From contig NZ_CP019630.1 in the NCBI RefSeq assembly GCF_001999245.1, positions 806,001-870,000 of the forward strand: DNA of 64,000 nucleotides, read 5' to 3'. This document shows, piece by piece, positions 1 through 7,958 of this stretch. This stretch comes from Roseibium algicola (lineage in GTDB: Bacteria; Pseudomonadota; Alphaproteobacteria; Rhizobiales; Stappiaceae). Below the pieces are notes generated by a model. It was not told where the DNA came from, made no database searches, and worked only from the letters and a program-made list of their open reading frames with translations. Within the stretch, counting starts at the first letter, position 1. Every line of letters begins with the position of its first letter. The position numbers and the translations under genes were made by a program.

Positions 1-542
1 ATGTCCCGACCCCTGCAAACGCTTCGGCCGCGGCTGGAAACGGTTCTGAAACCGAAAAGCCGGACGCCAAGGACGCAGATGGCTCGACCAGGAACACAAC
101 TGCAAAGTCCAAGAAGACAGCCGCTGAGCCCAAAGCCAAGGAGAGCAAGGCAAACGGTGACAGCGATGTCGAACCGGAAGCGTGGGAAACCTCGCCGGCC
201 AGCATCGCAAGCGGATCTTCCATCGTGATTACCGAACCGGTGCGCTCGGGCCAGAGCATCCTGCATCCGGAAGGCGACGTCACTGTCATCGGCTCCGTGA
301 GTTCCGGCGCCGAAATAATCGCCGGTGGCTCGATACACGTTTACGGCGCCCTGCGCGGACGTGCATTGGCCGGTGTCGCAGGGAAAGACAGCGCCCGTAT
401 CTTCTGTTCCAAGCTGGATGCGGAGCTGGTTTCCATCAACGGGCTCTACAAGGTCGCGGACGATTTCGATGGCGCCCTGCGCAACGCACCTGCGCAGATC
501 CGCTTCGAAAACGAGACCCTCGTCTTTGAAGAGCTGAACTAA
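1..542 (+). CDS. minC: Septum site-determining protein MinC, C-terminal part (5' end outside window)
   Basis: MinC inhibits FtsZ polymerisation away from mid-cell and is brought to the membrane by MinD. The reading frame is open from the left edge (first full codon at base 3), so the N-terminal FtsZ-binding domain is missing from view. About 70 residues of Ala/Lys/Glu/Ser-rich linker lead into the C-terminal beta-helix domain, which starts near [12 protein letters not shown] and contains the typical GDVTVIGSV and [17 protein letters not shown] segments that dimerise and bind MinD. minD starts 56 bp downstream and minE overlaps minD, giving the usual minCDE order. An internal ATG at 225 could produce only the C-terminal domain, but homology covers codons upstream of it. 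Confidence 0.93.
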   Translation, partial: VPTPANASAAAGNGSETEKPDAKDADGSTRNTTAKSKKTAAEPKAKESKANGDSDVEPEAWETSPASIASGSSIVITEPVRSGQSILHPEGDVTVIGSVSSGAEIIAGGSIHVYGALRGRALAGVAGKDSARIFCSKLDAELVSINGLYKVADDFDGALRNAPAQIRFENETLVFEELN

Positions 543-598
543 CCACAGGGCCGGCTGCAAAAGGCCGCCGGACTGACAACAAAAACAGGACGAACACC

Positions 599-1420
599 AT
601 GAGCAACGCTACTGTCGTTGTGGTCACGTCAGGCAAGGGCGGCGTGGGCAAAACCACCACCACCGCAGCTATCGCCTCGGCGCTTGCCAAAGAAGGCTAC
701 CAGGTCTGCGCCATTGACTTCGACGTCGGGCTGCGCAACCTCGACCTGATCATGGGTGCGGAACGGCGGGTCGTGTTCGACCTCGTCAACGTGGTGCGCG
801 GCGAAGCTTCGATCAAACAGGCGCTGGTGCGCGACAAGAAGCTGAACAACCTCTACCTGCTGCCGGCTTCCCAGACCCGGGACAAGGACGCATTGACCGA
901 AGAGGGCGTTGCCAGCGTCATCAGCGAATTGCGGATGTATTTCGACTGGGTGATCTGCGACAGCCCTGCGGGCATCGAACGCGGCGCAACGCTGGCCATG
1001 CGCCATGCGGATGAGGCCATCATCGTGTCCAACCCGGAAGTGTCGTCCGTACGCGACTGCGACCGGATCATCGGCCTGCTCGACGCGAAGACCAAGATTG
1101 CCGAAGACGGTGGTCGGATGCCGAAGCACCTGATGATCACCCGTTACGACACCGAGCGTGCCAAGACCGGTGACATGCTGGCAACCGACGATGTCGTCGA
1201 CATTCTCTCCGTGCCGCTCATCGGTGTCGTACCGGAAAGCAAGGACGTGCTGAAAGCGTCGAACGTCGGTCTGCCGATCACGCTGTCGGACGAAAATTCG
1301 CCTGCCGCAAAGGCCTATACCGAGGCCGTGCGCCGTCTGCTGGGTGAAAATATCCCGGTCACCATCCCTGAGGAAAAGAAGGGCCTGTTCGGCAAGTTCT
1401 TCAAGGGGAGGGCCGCATGA
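599..1420 (+). CDS. minD: Septum site-determining protein MinD (membrane-associated ATPase)
   Basis: The 273-aa protein is a ParA/MinD-type ATPase that recruits MinC to the membrane and oscillates under MinE control. A deviant Walker A motif, GKGGVGKT, lies at residues 12-19, so the signature lysine is K13. A Walker B-like CAIDFDVGLRN follows, then the NPEVSSVRDCDRIIG region. The C-terminus ends in a short amphipathic membrane-targeting helix (KKGLFGKFFKG). Length matches the family (about 270 aa). Its stop codon overlaps the minE ATG (ATGA at 1417-1420), indicating translational coupling. Confidence 0.97.
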   Translation: MSNATVVVVTSGKGGVGKTTTTAAIASALAKEGYQVCAIDFDVGLRNLDLIMGAERRVVFDLVNVVRGEASIKQALVRDKKLNNLYLLPASQTRDKDALTEEGVASVISELRMYFDWVICDSPAGIERGATLAMRHADEAIIVSNPEVSSVRDCDRIIGLLDAKTKIAEDGGRMPKHLMITRYDTERAKTGDMLATDDVVDILSVPLIGVVPESKDVLKASNVGLPITLSDENSPAAKAYTEAVRRLLGENIPVTIPEEKKGLFGKFFKGRAA

Positions 1421-1677
1421 ACATCCTGAGCCTCTTTGGCAAAAGAGGTGAAAGTGCCTCTGTTGCCAAGAACCGGCTGCAAATTCTGCTGGCGCACGAA
1501 CGGGCCGACGACGGCTCCGACGCGGTCCTGATCTCAAGTCTGCGGGAAGACATCCTGGCCGTTGTGGCAAAGCGCGTTGCGATCGACCCGGACTCCGTCC
1601 GTCTCGAGATGGACAGGACCGGTGACGTCACCACGCTCGGCATCGATATCGAATTGCCGCCAGCGAAAGCCTCCTGA
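1417..1677 (+). CDS. minE: Cell division topological specificity factor MinE
   Basis: MinE stimulates MinD ATPase activity and drives pole-to-pole oscillation of MinCD. The 86-aa product has the expected layout: an N-terminal membrane-binding stretch (MNILSLFGKR), the anti-MinCD helix (AKNRLQILLAHER) and a C-terminal dimerisation domain ending DVTTLGIDIELP. It overlaps minD by 4 bp and is last in the operon. A rho-independent terminator begins 6 bp after its stop codon. Confidence 0.96.
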   Translation: MNILSLFGKRGESASVAKNRLQILLAHERADDGSDAVLISSLREDILAVVAKRVAIDPDSVRLEMDRTGDVTTLGIDIELPPAKAS

Positions 1678-1682
1678 CGTTT

Positions 1683-1708
1683 AAGACCGGCCTTCTGGCC
1701 GGTCTTTT
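1683..1708 (+). terminator. Rho-independent terminator of the min operon
   Basis: A perfect 10-bp stem, AAGACCGGCC (1683-1692) with GGCCGGTCTT (1697-1706), encloses a TTCT loop and runs into TTTT. It follows minE directly and lies just before the stop codon of the convergent GGDEF gene, so it may also limit read-through from that side. Confidence 0.85.
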
Positions 1709-1712
1709 CCTA

Positions 1713-3182
1713 TCAGCCCGGCTGAGCTGCCGACTGAATAGGGACATGCCGGAAATCCAGCAGGTCGGAAGAATAGACCGCGACCTGTGCCCTGCCCCGC
1801 CGTTTCGCCGAATAAAGTGCAACATCCGCCTGGCGAAGCAGTTCCGAAGGCTTGTGCGAAAAAGCGACGCCGACACTGGCTCCGAAGGTATAGGTGGCAC
1901 CGTCCAGATTCACCGGCCGGCTGAGCTGTTCCACGATCGCCCGGCTTGCCGAAAGCACCCGCTCGCGCCGTGCCCTGCCGAACACAATGACGAACTCATC
2001 CCCGCCCAGCCGAACCACCGTGTCGTCCGCATTGACAAGGCCGGTCAAAGCTTCCGCGACATGCAAAAGCACCAGATCCCCTGTTTCATGGCCGTAGGTG
2101 TCGTTTATTTCCTTGAATCGATCAAGGTCGACATAGAGCAGCGCGTGACCGTCCGCCAACGGTTTGACGTCCTGCAGGAGCGCCAGCTTTTCATCCAGCA
2201 ATCGCCTGTTGCCCAGCCCCGTCAGAGGGTCGCTCCTGACCTGATTGGCCAGTAGTTCCTTGACCTTGTCCGCCTGGTGTTTGGCTTCCGCAAGCGCCCG
2301 GACCGTATCTGTTGCACGGTGGAAGAACATGCGCGCTGACAAGTACATGCCGAGATAGACCGCCAGCACCCCAAGGGCCAGAAGAGGCAACATCCGAAAT
2401 CCGGCCAGTTCCGGGTTCCAAACGAAAAACCCGAGGTGCCGCCTGTCCACGGTCTCAATGTCGTATCCAGCCTGCCAGAAGGCCGGGGGTATTTGCGCCA
2501 ACCCAAGACCGGGCAAGTGATATTTCTCCGCCATATCCGCCAGGACTGAGGCATTGATAGGCCGTGCGAAGACCAGCACATGATCGGTACTGGTGTCGCT
2601 GTCCTCCGTGTAGGACGTCAGCAAAACAGCGCTGGCGAGGTAAAGCGTCTCAAGGTTCCCAACCAGACCTGTTGCCGGAACCGGCGCCTCATCCTGCGGC
2701 GTATTTCGGGCATCGGCAATCAGAACGCTCATCGAAGGCCCATAGCGAACCCGCAAGTCCGTGTTGGCGACCTTGCCTTCCACCACATGAACCTTGGGCT
2801 GGTTGTTGCCATCCAGCAAGTGGATCCCGTCGATCTGCAGTTCTTCCTGCATGTAGTCGACAAAGGTTTCCCGTATCCAGGTCATGTCAAAGGATTCGAC
2901 AAGGTTTTCGACCGCGTCGTTCCAATAGCCGTACTCAAGCGTGATGTCCGCCAGATGATCGGAGCGATCGCCAAGCATGGCCGTGAAAATATGTTCTGAA
3001 GATCGGATGGAATTGCGGTCAAGGGTCCAGGAAAGGAACGACACAAACGCCATCAGGCTCACCGCGCTGATGATCACGGTTATCCAGAACGGCTTGGACA
3101 GACGGCGGATTTCTACCGCTTGCGCTTCGCCCTTGGCCTTTTGAAGCGGCGGCGAACCATGCCCGACAGGCTCGTATCGCAC
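1713..3182 (-). CDS. CHASE4-GGDEF membrane protein, probable diguanylate cyclase
   Basis: The 489-aa protein probably makes cyclic di-GMP in response to a periplasmic signal. A membrane segment lies near residues 32-52, followed by an extracytoplasmic CHASE4-like domain (EYGYWNDAVENL is typical), a second membrane segment near 255-280, a short helical linker and a GGDEF domain. The domain begins with DPLTGLGNRR near residue 318 and its active-site loop RLGGDEF is intact (GGDEF at 393-397), so catalysis is expected. The allosteric I-site RxxD upstream is not present: NADD stands in its place, which predicts no product inhibition. The start shown is GTG; no better ATG is available. The gene stands alone and converges on minE. 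Confidence 0.9.
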   Translation of the reverse strand: MRYEPVGHGSPPLQKAKGEAQAVEIRRLSKPFWITVIISAVSLMAFVSFLSWTLDRNSIRSSEHIFTAMLGDRSDHLADITLEYGYWNDAVENLVESFDMTWIRETFVDYMQEELQIDGIHLLDGNNQPKVHVVEGKVANTDLRVRYGPSMSVLIADARNTPQDEAPVPATGLVGNLETLYLASAVLLTSYTEDSDTSTDHVLVFARPINASVLADMAEKYHLPGLGLAQIPPAFWQAGYDIETVDRRHLGFFVWNPELAGFRMLPLLALGVLAVYLGMYLSARMFFHRATDTVRALAEAKHQADKVKELLANQVRSDPLTGLGNRRLLDEKLALLQDVKPLADGHALLYVDLDRFKEINDTYGHETGDLVLLHVAEALTGLVNADDTVVRLGGDEFVIVFGRARRERVLSASRAIVEQLSRPVNLDGATYTFGASVGVAFSHKPSELLRQADVALYSAKRRGRAQVAVYSSDLLDFRHVPIQSAAQPG

Positions 3183-3632
3183 TTGCTTATTCGCTCTCTT
3201 AGCTGCATTCCAGCTGGAAATACCTATATTCCGGCAGCTGCAAGTATCCTAGAGAAGCCTTTGAGCTCTATCAACACAAGAAATATTATTTAAAATCAAT
3301 ACTTAGCCAAATATTTCACAAATACTCGACCTGAAAGACAATCACCGTTAAAAATTACAATAAATTATCCTCAAAACAACTTTCATGAATACGCATTAGT
3401 CACGAGCCAACTTCTGAAACTCGAAATTGTTTCTTGTGAAAAACCCAAGCGAGATAACATAGCCCCCCGTGGACAGCGCACGGTTCGTGGGGCGCGGCAA
3501 AGCGCCGGATGAAGGCTGAGGCCAACCAGGTGGTCCGGCGCCCATGCTCATTCCTCTCAGCCCCTGAGGTCGCCCCAGCTCAATGACACTGAGGCTCAGT
3601 GGAAGGAAAAAGGCTGGAGCCGGATTTTCCGG
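3183..3632. other. 450-bp intergenic region with an AT-rich half and a structured GC-rich half
   Basis: No coding sequence is supported. Bases 3183 to about 3460 are strongly AT-rich and probably hold the promoter of the GGDEF gene. Bases 3480-3632 are GC-rich and full of inverted repeats: GCGCCGGA (3502-3509) with TCCGGCGC (3534-3541), CTCAG (3556-3560) with CTGAG (3564-3568), and CACTGAG (3587-3593) with CTCAGTG (3595-3601). The pattern resembles a small structured RNA or nested terminators of prfC. I could not match it to 6S, SRP, tmRNA, RNase P or a known riboswitch by eye. Confidence 0.5.
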
Positions 3633-3633
3633 T
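3606..3633 (-). terminator. Possible terminator of prfC
   Basis: On the minus strand, CCGGA-AAA-TCCGG overlaps the prfC stop codon. It is followed by the self-complementary GGCTCCAGCC and a TTTTT run (3607-3611 on the plus strand). The stems are short, so termination efficiency is uncertain. Confidence 0.4.
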
Positions 3634-5234
3634 TACGCCTCGTAGACGATCTCGCGCGTTTCGCGGAATTTCACGTCCGGGAATTTTTCGGTTACGTGAC
3701 CGATCTCCCAGGCGTTCTTGAACAGGAACACCGGCTTGTCGTCACGGTCGTTGGCGATCGACATGCGGTGGCCTTCCAGCATCTTCTGCAGGGTCTGGCT
3801 GTCTGTTTCGATCCAGCGGGCCGTGGTATAGGGCACGGCTTCGAAGCCGATTTCAGTGCCATACTCCGCCTTCAGCCGATCCACCACGACATCAAGCTGC
3901 AGTGCGCCGACCACGCCGACGATCCAGTTGGAGCCGAGATCCGGTTTGAAGATCTGAACAAGGCCTTCTTCGGCCAAGTCCTGAAGGCCCTGGCGCATCT
4001 GTTTGACGCGCATGGTGTCGGACAGGCGTACGCGGCGCAGGATTTCCGGTGCGAAGGCCGGCAGGCCGGTGACGTGGATGTTCTCGCCTTCGGTCAGGGT
4101 GTCGCCAACACGCAACTGGCCATGGTTGGGAACACCGATGACGTCGCCCGGATAGGCAAGGTCGGCGATTTCCCGTTCCTCGGCAAAGAAGAAGATCGGT
4201 GCGGAGACGGCAATCTGCTTGTCGGCGCGAACATGCTTCAGCTTCATGCCGCGCTTGAAGGTGCCGGAGCACAGGCGCACGAAGGCAATGCGGTCGCGGT
4301 GCTTGGGGTCCATGTTTGCCTGCACTTTGAAGACGAAGCCGGTGACCTTGTCTTCCTGCGGCATGATTGTGCGCCCGCCTGTCGCCGGCTGCGAATGCGG
4401 CGGCGGGGCGAAGTCGGCGATAAAATCGAGCACTTCCTCGATGCCGTAGTCACGCAGCGCCGAGCCGAAGAAAACCGGCGTCAGGTGCCCTTCCAGGAAG
4501 CTTTCCTTGTCGAATTCGGCGTAGCCTTCGGCGCCCAGTTCGACGTTCTCGGTCAATTCATCCATGATCCGGTCGAACACGGTGCCGGTCAGGACCTCGT
4601 CATCAAGACCGGAAACGTCCTTGGTCTGGGTAAAGGCACCACCGCGCTCGCCGTCGGACGTGTGGAATTTCTTCTGCTGCCAGTCATAGACACCGAAGAA
4701 GTCCGAGCCCATCCCGACGGGCCATGTCTGCGGAGAGACGTCGAGAGCCAGTGCCTCCTGTACCTCGTCCAGAATCTCCAGCGCATGCCGGCCTTCACGA
4801 TCGATCTTGTTGACGAAAGTGATGATCGGGATGTCGCGCAGGCGGCAGACTTCGAACAGCTTGCGTGTCTGGGTTTCGATACCCTTTGCAGCGTCGATCA
4901 CCATGATGGCCGCATCGACGGCGGTCAGCGTGCGATAAGTATCTTCGGAGAAGTCCTCGTGGCCAGGCGTGTCGAGCAGATTGTAGACGATGCCCTTGCG
5001 CTCGAAGGTCATGACGGAAGACGAGACGGAAATGCCGCGTTCCTGCTCGATCTTCATCCAGTCGGACCTTGCACGGCGGCGTTCGCCGCGGGCGCGCACT
5101 TGGCCCGCCGCCCGGATCGCGCCGCCTGAAAGCAGCAGCTTTTCGGTCAGGGTCGTCTTACCGGCATCCGGGTGTGAAATGATCGCAAAGGTGCGCCGGG
5201 ACTGATAAGGCGCCGTGCCGTTTAGGCCAGTCAT
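3633..5234 (-). CDS. prfC: Peptide chain release factor 3 (RF3)
   Basis: RF3 is the translational GTPase that recycles RF1 and RF2 after peptide release. Motifs seen include the P-loop SHPDAGKTT (about residues 19-27), SSSVMTF in switch I, DTPGHEDF and NKID, followed by the EF-Tu-like domain II and the RF3 C-terminal domain. At 533 aa the length matches the family (E. coli 529). The frame is open further upstream to 5297, but the start at MTGLNG is preferred: AGGAG lies 6 bases before the ATG, and the upstream residues look unlike the family. The gene is divergent from the DUF2585 gene. Confidence 0.96.
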   Translation of the reverse strand: MTGLNGTAPYQSRRTFAIISHPDAGKTTLTEKLLLSGGAIRAAGQVRARGERRRARSDWMKIEQERGISVSSSVMTFERKGIVYNLLDTPGHEDFSEDTYRTLTAVDAAIMVIDAAKGIETQTRKLFEVCRLRDIPIITFVNKIDREGRHALEILDEVQEALALDVSPQTWPVGMGSDFFGVYDWQQKKFHTSDGERGGAFTQTKDVSGLDDEVLTGTVFDRIMDELTENVELGAEGYAEFDKESFLEGHLTPVFFGSALRDYGIEEVLDFIADFAPPPHSQPATGGRTIMPQEDKVTGFVFKVQANMDPKHRDRIAFVRLCSGTFKRGMKLKHVRADKQIAVSAPIFFFAEEREIADLAYPGDVIGVPNHGQLRVGDTLTEGENIHVTGLPAFAPEILRRVRLSDTMRVKQMRQGLQDLAEEGLVQIFKPDLGSNWIVGVVGALQLDVVVDRLKAEYGTEIGFEAVPYTTARWIETDSQTLQKMLEGHRMSIANDRDDKPVFLFKNAWEIGHVTEKFPDVKFRETREIVYEA

Positions 5235-5412
5235 GAAGATCTCCTGATCCCAAATCCGGCGGGGTCGCGCAAACACGCCGGGAAAACCGGGGCGCAACCT
5301 TCCACTCAGAGCCGGACGGATTGATGTTTCGTTGGCGGAAGGTCATAGAGAGAATTCTTGAAGATTTCCAGTAGAGAATCGCCGATTTGCCCCGACAGTC
5401 CGAGGAGACCCC

Positions 5413-5967
5413 ATGAGCCGAAGCAAATGTCTGATCGTCGGCCTGGTGATGATTGCCGCCACAGCGGCCATTCTCCTGGCCATGGGGCGGATCCCGATCT
5501 GTGATTGCGGCTATGTCCTGTTGTGGACACCGGCCAGCGATGTCGCCGGTTCCTCGCAACATATAGCCGACTGGTACACGCCCTCGCATATCATCCACGG
5601 CTTCCTGTTCTATTTGTTCCTGTGGCTATTTTTCAGACGCAGTTCCGTCGGTGAGCGCGCGCTCGGTGCGATCTTCATCGAAGCAGCCTGGGAAATCGTC
5701 GAAAACAGCCCCTGGATCATCGACCGGTACCGCGAAGAGACCATTGCCGTTGGTTACACCGGTGACAGTGTCCTGAATTCGGTCTTCGATATTCTCTGGA
5801 TGCTCGCCGGCTTCTTCTTTGCCTGGCGCATGCCGGTCTGGGTCACGATCCTGGTCGGGATTGCCTTCGAACTGCTTGCGCTCTGGGTGATAAAGGACAA
5901 TCTGACGCTGAACGTTCTGATGCTGGTCTACCCGGTCGAGGCGATCAAGGTCTGGCAAGGCGGGTAG
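5413..5967 (+). CDS. DUF2585 (UPF0314) family integral membrane protein
   Basis: The function of this alphaproteobacterial family is unknown. The 184-aa protein has an N-terminal membrane segment (residues 8-24) and three or four further hydrophobic helices. Conserved-looking polar stretches lie between them: [33 protein letters not shown] and [17 protein letters not shown]. The charged residues and histidines within membrane-proximal segments hint at a catalytic or binding site but do not identify one. The ATG is preceded by AGGAG. It is transcribed alone, divergently from prfC. Confidence 0.85.
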   Translation: MSRSKCLIVGLVMIAATAAILLAMGRIPICDCGYVLLWTPASDVAGSSQHIADWYTPSHIIHGFLFYLFLWLFFRRSSVGERALGAIFIEAAWEIVENSPWIIDRYREETIAVGYTGDSVLNSVFDILWMLAGFFFAWRMPVWVTILVGIAFELLALWVIKDNLTLNVLMLVYPVEAIKVWQGG

Positions 5968-6041
5968 GCACTGCCACCTGCTGCCTCCCCTCCTACGCCG
6001 TTATCGTTTAGCCTGACGAGAGAAATACATCCGAGTGAAGC

Positions 6042-6758
6042 TCAGAGCTGAAACAGCTTGTGCTTTTTCAGGAGCTCGATCAGCACCTCGCGGGCATCCT
6101 GGCGATGAAGATGGTGGCGCTGGCGTGCCGCCTGGGCGTCACCCTTGCGGATTGCGTCGAAGACCGCCCGGTGGTCTTCGTTGGACTTGACCGGCAGCGG
6201 GCGAATGTAAAGCGTCATGGCGCGTGCCCGGCGTACCTGATTGGACATCATCGAGACGATGGACTGGACACGCGAATTTCCACCGAGGCGGACAAGCTCC
6301 GTGTGGAAGGCATCATCGGCTATCGCCCAGGCTTCCCGGTCCTCACGCTCCAATGCATCTTCCATGGCCTCGATCGCCTGCTTGAGATCCGCAAGATCCA
6401 TTTCCGAATAGCCTTTTTCAGCGGCTTCTTCGGCAGCAAGACTCTCCAGTTCGGTCAGGATGGCGTAGATTTCCTCCATGTCCTTCAACGACAAGGTGGC
6501 GATGCGGACACCCTTGCGTGGTCGCACCTCCAGAAGGCCTTGCTGGGCCAGCATCAAGGTTGCCTCGCGCACCGGTGTGCGGGACATGCCAAGCCGGTCG
6601 GCAAGTTCGCTTTCGAGATGATCGGAGCCTGCCGCCAGTTCACCGTCGAAAATGAGCTGGCGGATCTGTTCCATGGCCTGGGTGGTGATGGTCTTTTGTT
6701 TCGGAGCCTCAAGCACAGTCAAACTCCCGGATTTTCTGCCCCTTGCGGTCCGACTCAT
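6042..6758 (-). CDS. GntR-family transcriptional regulator (FCD/FadR subfamily)
   Basis: The 238-aa protein has an N-terminal winged-helix domain (about residues 30-90; LGMSRTPVREATLMLAQQGLLEVRPRKGVRI is a textbook GntR recognition region) and an all-helical FCD ligand-binding domain with the metal-binding type pattern DDAFHTELVRLGGN. The ligand is probably a sugar acid. The ATG at 6758 is chosen over a TTG at 6779. Its first 50 bp overlap the end of the upstream oxidoreductase gene, so it is translated from the same mRNA. A palindromic GCGTATACGC at 7896-7905, between this operon and dctP, is a candidate operator. Confidence 0.88.
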   Translation of the reverse strand: MSRTARGRKSGSLTVLEAPKQKTITTQAMEQIRQLIFDGELAAGSDHLESELADRLGMSRTPVREATLMLAQQGLLEVRPRKGVRIATLSLKDMEEIYAILTELESLAAEEAAEKGYSEMDLADLKQAIEAMEDALEREDREAWAIADDAFHTELVRLGGNSRVQSIVSMMSNQVRRARAMTLYIRPLPVKSNEDHRAVFDAIRKGDAQAARQRHHLHRQDAREVLIELLKKHKLFQL

Positions 6759-7767
6759 AGATGGCCTGTTCGATTGCAATCACCTTCAGGTAGCTCCGCG
6801 CCTCGTTTTCCAGCGGCTTTCCATCCAGGAGACCGTCTACAACATGGCTTATCAGATTCTTGACGCAATCGCCGCCAAAGCCAGGCCAATCCTGTGCCGC
6901 CAGCAGAAGAGTTTCGTCCTTGTCGCCGAAATGACGCAAGCGCACCGAGCCGTCGCCTTTCAATGTCAGCGTTCCCCGAGTGCCCTCCAACAGAGCTTCA
7001 CCAAGTGTGGTTCTGCAATTTTCGGCGGCGTGGTCCAGAAGCCTGTTGCCGTCGAAGAGCGCTCTCACCCCGTTTGAATAGTCGAAAATGAAATAGCCGG
7101 CGTCCTCTCCCTTGATGGCCGGGTTGAGCCTGCGAAGATCCGCATAGACCGCCTCGGGCTCGCCGATCAGGTAGCGAAACGTGTCGATCCAGTGAACGCC
7201 GGTTTCATGGATCAGCAACCTGGGCATTTCCTGAAAATACGGCTGCCGGTCCAGGTAGGCCTTCGGCCCCTGCCCGTCCCCTGTGCGTAGCCGGAAAGTT
7301 ACCTGCAGCAAATCGCCAAGCAGTTGCCGTTCCAGAGCCTGTCGGATTGTCCGGTACCAGGGCTGGAATCGGAAGTTTTCATGGATGACGATGATCACGC
7401 CGGCTTCTTCTGCCAGCTTCGTTGCCTTCCGGGCTTCCTCGAGCGAGGTACAGAACGGTTTCTGACAGATGATCGTCTTCACCCCCTTCCGGATGGCAAG
7501 CTCAATGGCGCTGAAATGCGTCGGCGGCGGCGTGATGATGTCCAGCAGGTCGGGTTTCGCCATCTTCAGCATGCACTCCAGATCACTGAAGGCAGTCAGT
7601 CCAGTGGCCTTCGCCTTCGCGGGATCCTGATCACAGGAACCGACCAGCCGAACCCGTTCGACCCTGCGCCAGGCATCGTAGTGAAACTGGGCAAAGTAGC
7701 CCGCTCCAAGACAGGCAACGCGTAACGTGTCCGAGACGCCCAGGTCTTTTGCAGAGCCGTCGTTCAT
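6709..7767 (-). CDS. Gfo/Idh/MocA-family NAD(P)-dependent oxidoreductase
   Basis: This probable sugar or sugar-acid dehydrogenase is 352 aa long. An N-terminal Rossmann fold is visible (LRVACLGAGYFAQFHYDAW). The usual EKP motif reads CQKPFC here, so glutamate is replaced by glutamine. The C-terminal domain carries HETGVHWIDTFRYLIG, typical of the family's substrate-binding part. The start at 7767 has GGGAGGACG about 8 bases upstream; the frame is open to 8004 but the extra residues show no homology. It is divergent from the TRAP/tetronate operon and co-transcribed with the GntR regulator, suggesting it oxidises the TRAP substrate or a derivative. Confidence 0.88.
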   Translation of the reverse strand: MNDGSAKDLGVSDTLRVACLGAGYFAQFHYDAWRRVERVRLVGSCDQDPAKAKATGLTAFSDLECMLKMAKPDLLDIITPPPTHFSAIELAIRKGVKTIICQKPFCTSLEEARKATKLAEEAGVIIVIHENFRFQPWYRTIRQALERQLLGDLLQVTFRLRTGDGQGPKAYLDRQPYFQEMPRLLIHETGVHWIDTFRYLIGEPEAVYADLRRLNPAIKGEDAGYFIFDYSNGVRALFDGNRLLDHAAENCRTTLGEALLEGTRGTLTLKGDGSVRLRHFGDKDETLLLAAQDWPGFGGDCVKNLISHVVDGLLDGKPLENEARSYLKVIAIEQAIYESDRKGQKIREFDCA

Positions 7768-7895
7768 CTTTTTTCGTCCTCCCGCACACTCCTGAAATCG
7801 GCAGAAGACCCGAAGGCTTTCCCTGTTTCGAAGCGGCAATTCCATCATTGGATTTTTGATAGTCGACATTAGCGTCGTTGACAAGGGATTGGTTA

Positions 7896-7905
7896 GCGTA
7901 TACGC
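7896..7905. promoter_or_regulatory. Palindromic operator candidate for the GntR regulator
   Basis: GCGTATACGC is a perfect 10-bp palindrome in the 191-bp divergent region between the Gfo/Idh-GntR operon and dctP. FadR-subfamily GntR proteins commonly bind short palindromes with a GTATAC-like centre. Its placement would allow control of both transcripts. The assignment is an inference from symmetry and position. Confidence 0.5.
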
Positions 7906-7958
7906 AATCGAATGTGTAAATTGATACGGCCTTGGAGCGGCCGTGGGAGGAGATTGAA

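Noticed and set aside
3480..3632. SRP RNA, 6S RNA or TPP riboswitch at the structured prfC-downstream region
   Set aside because: The SRP GGAAGGAAGCAGCC signature, a 6S central bubble and the TPP CTGANGA/thi-box pair are not all present; only partial resemblances such as GGCTGAGAGG were found.
3696..5129. 477-codon open frame on the plus strand opposite prfC
   Set aside because: It is the antisense shadow of a clear RF3 gene with complete GTPase motifs; the product has no domain and no ribosome site.
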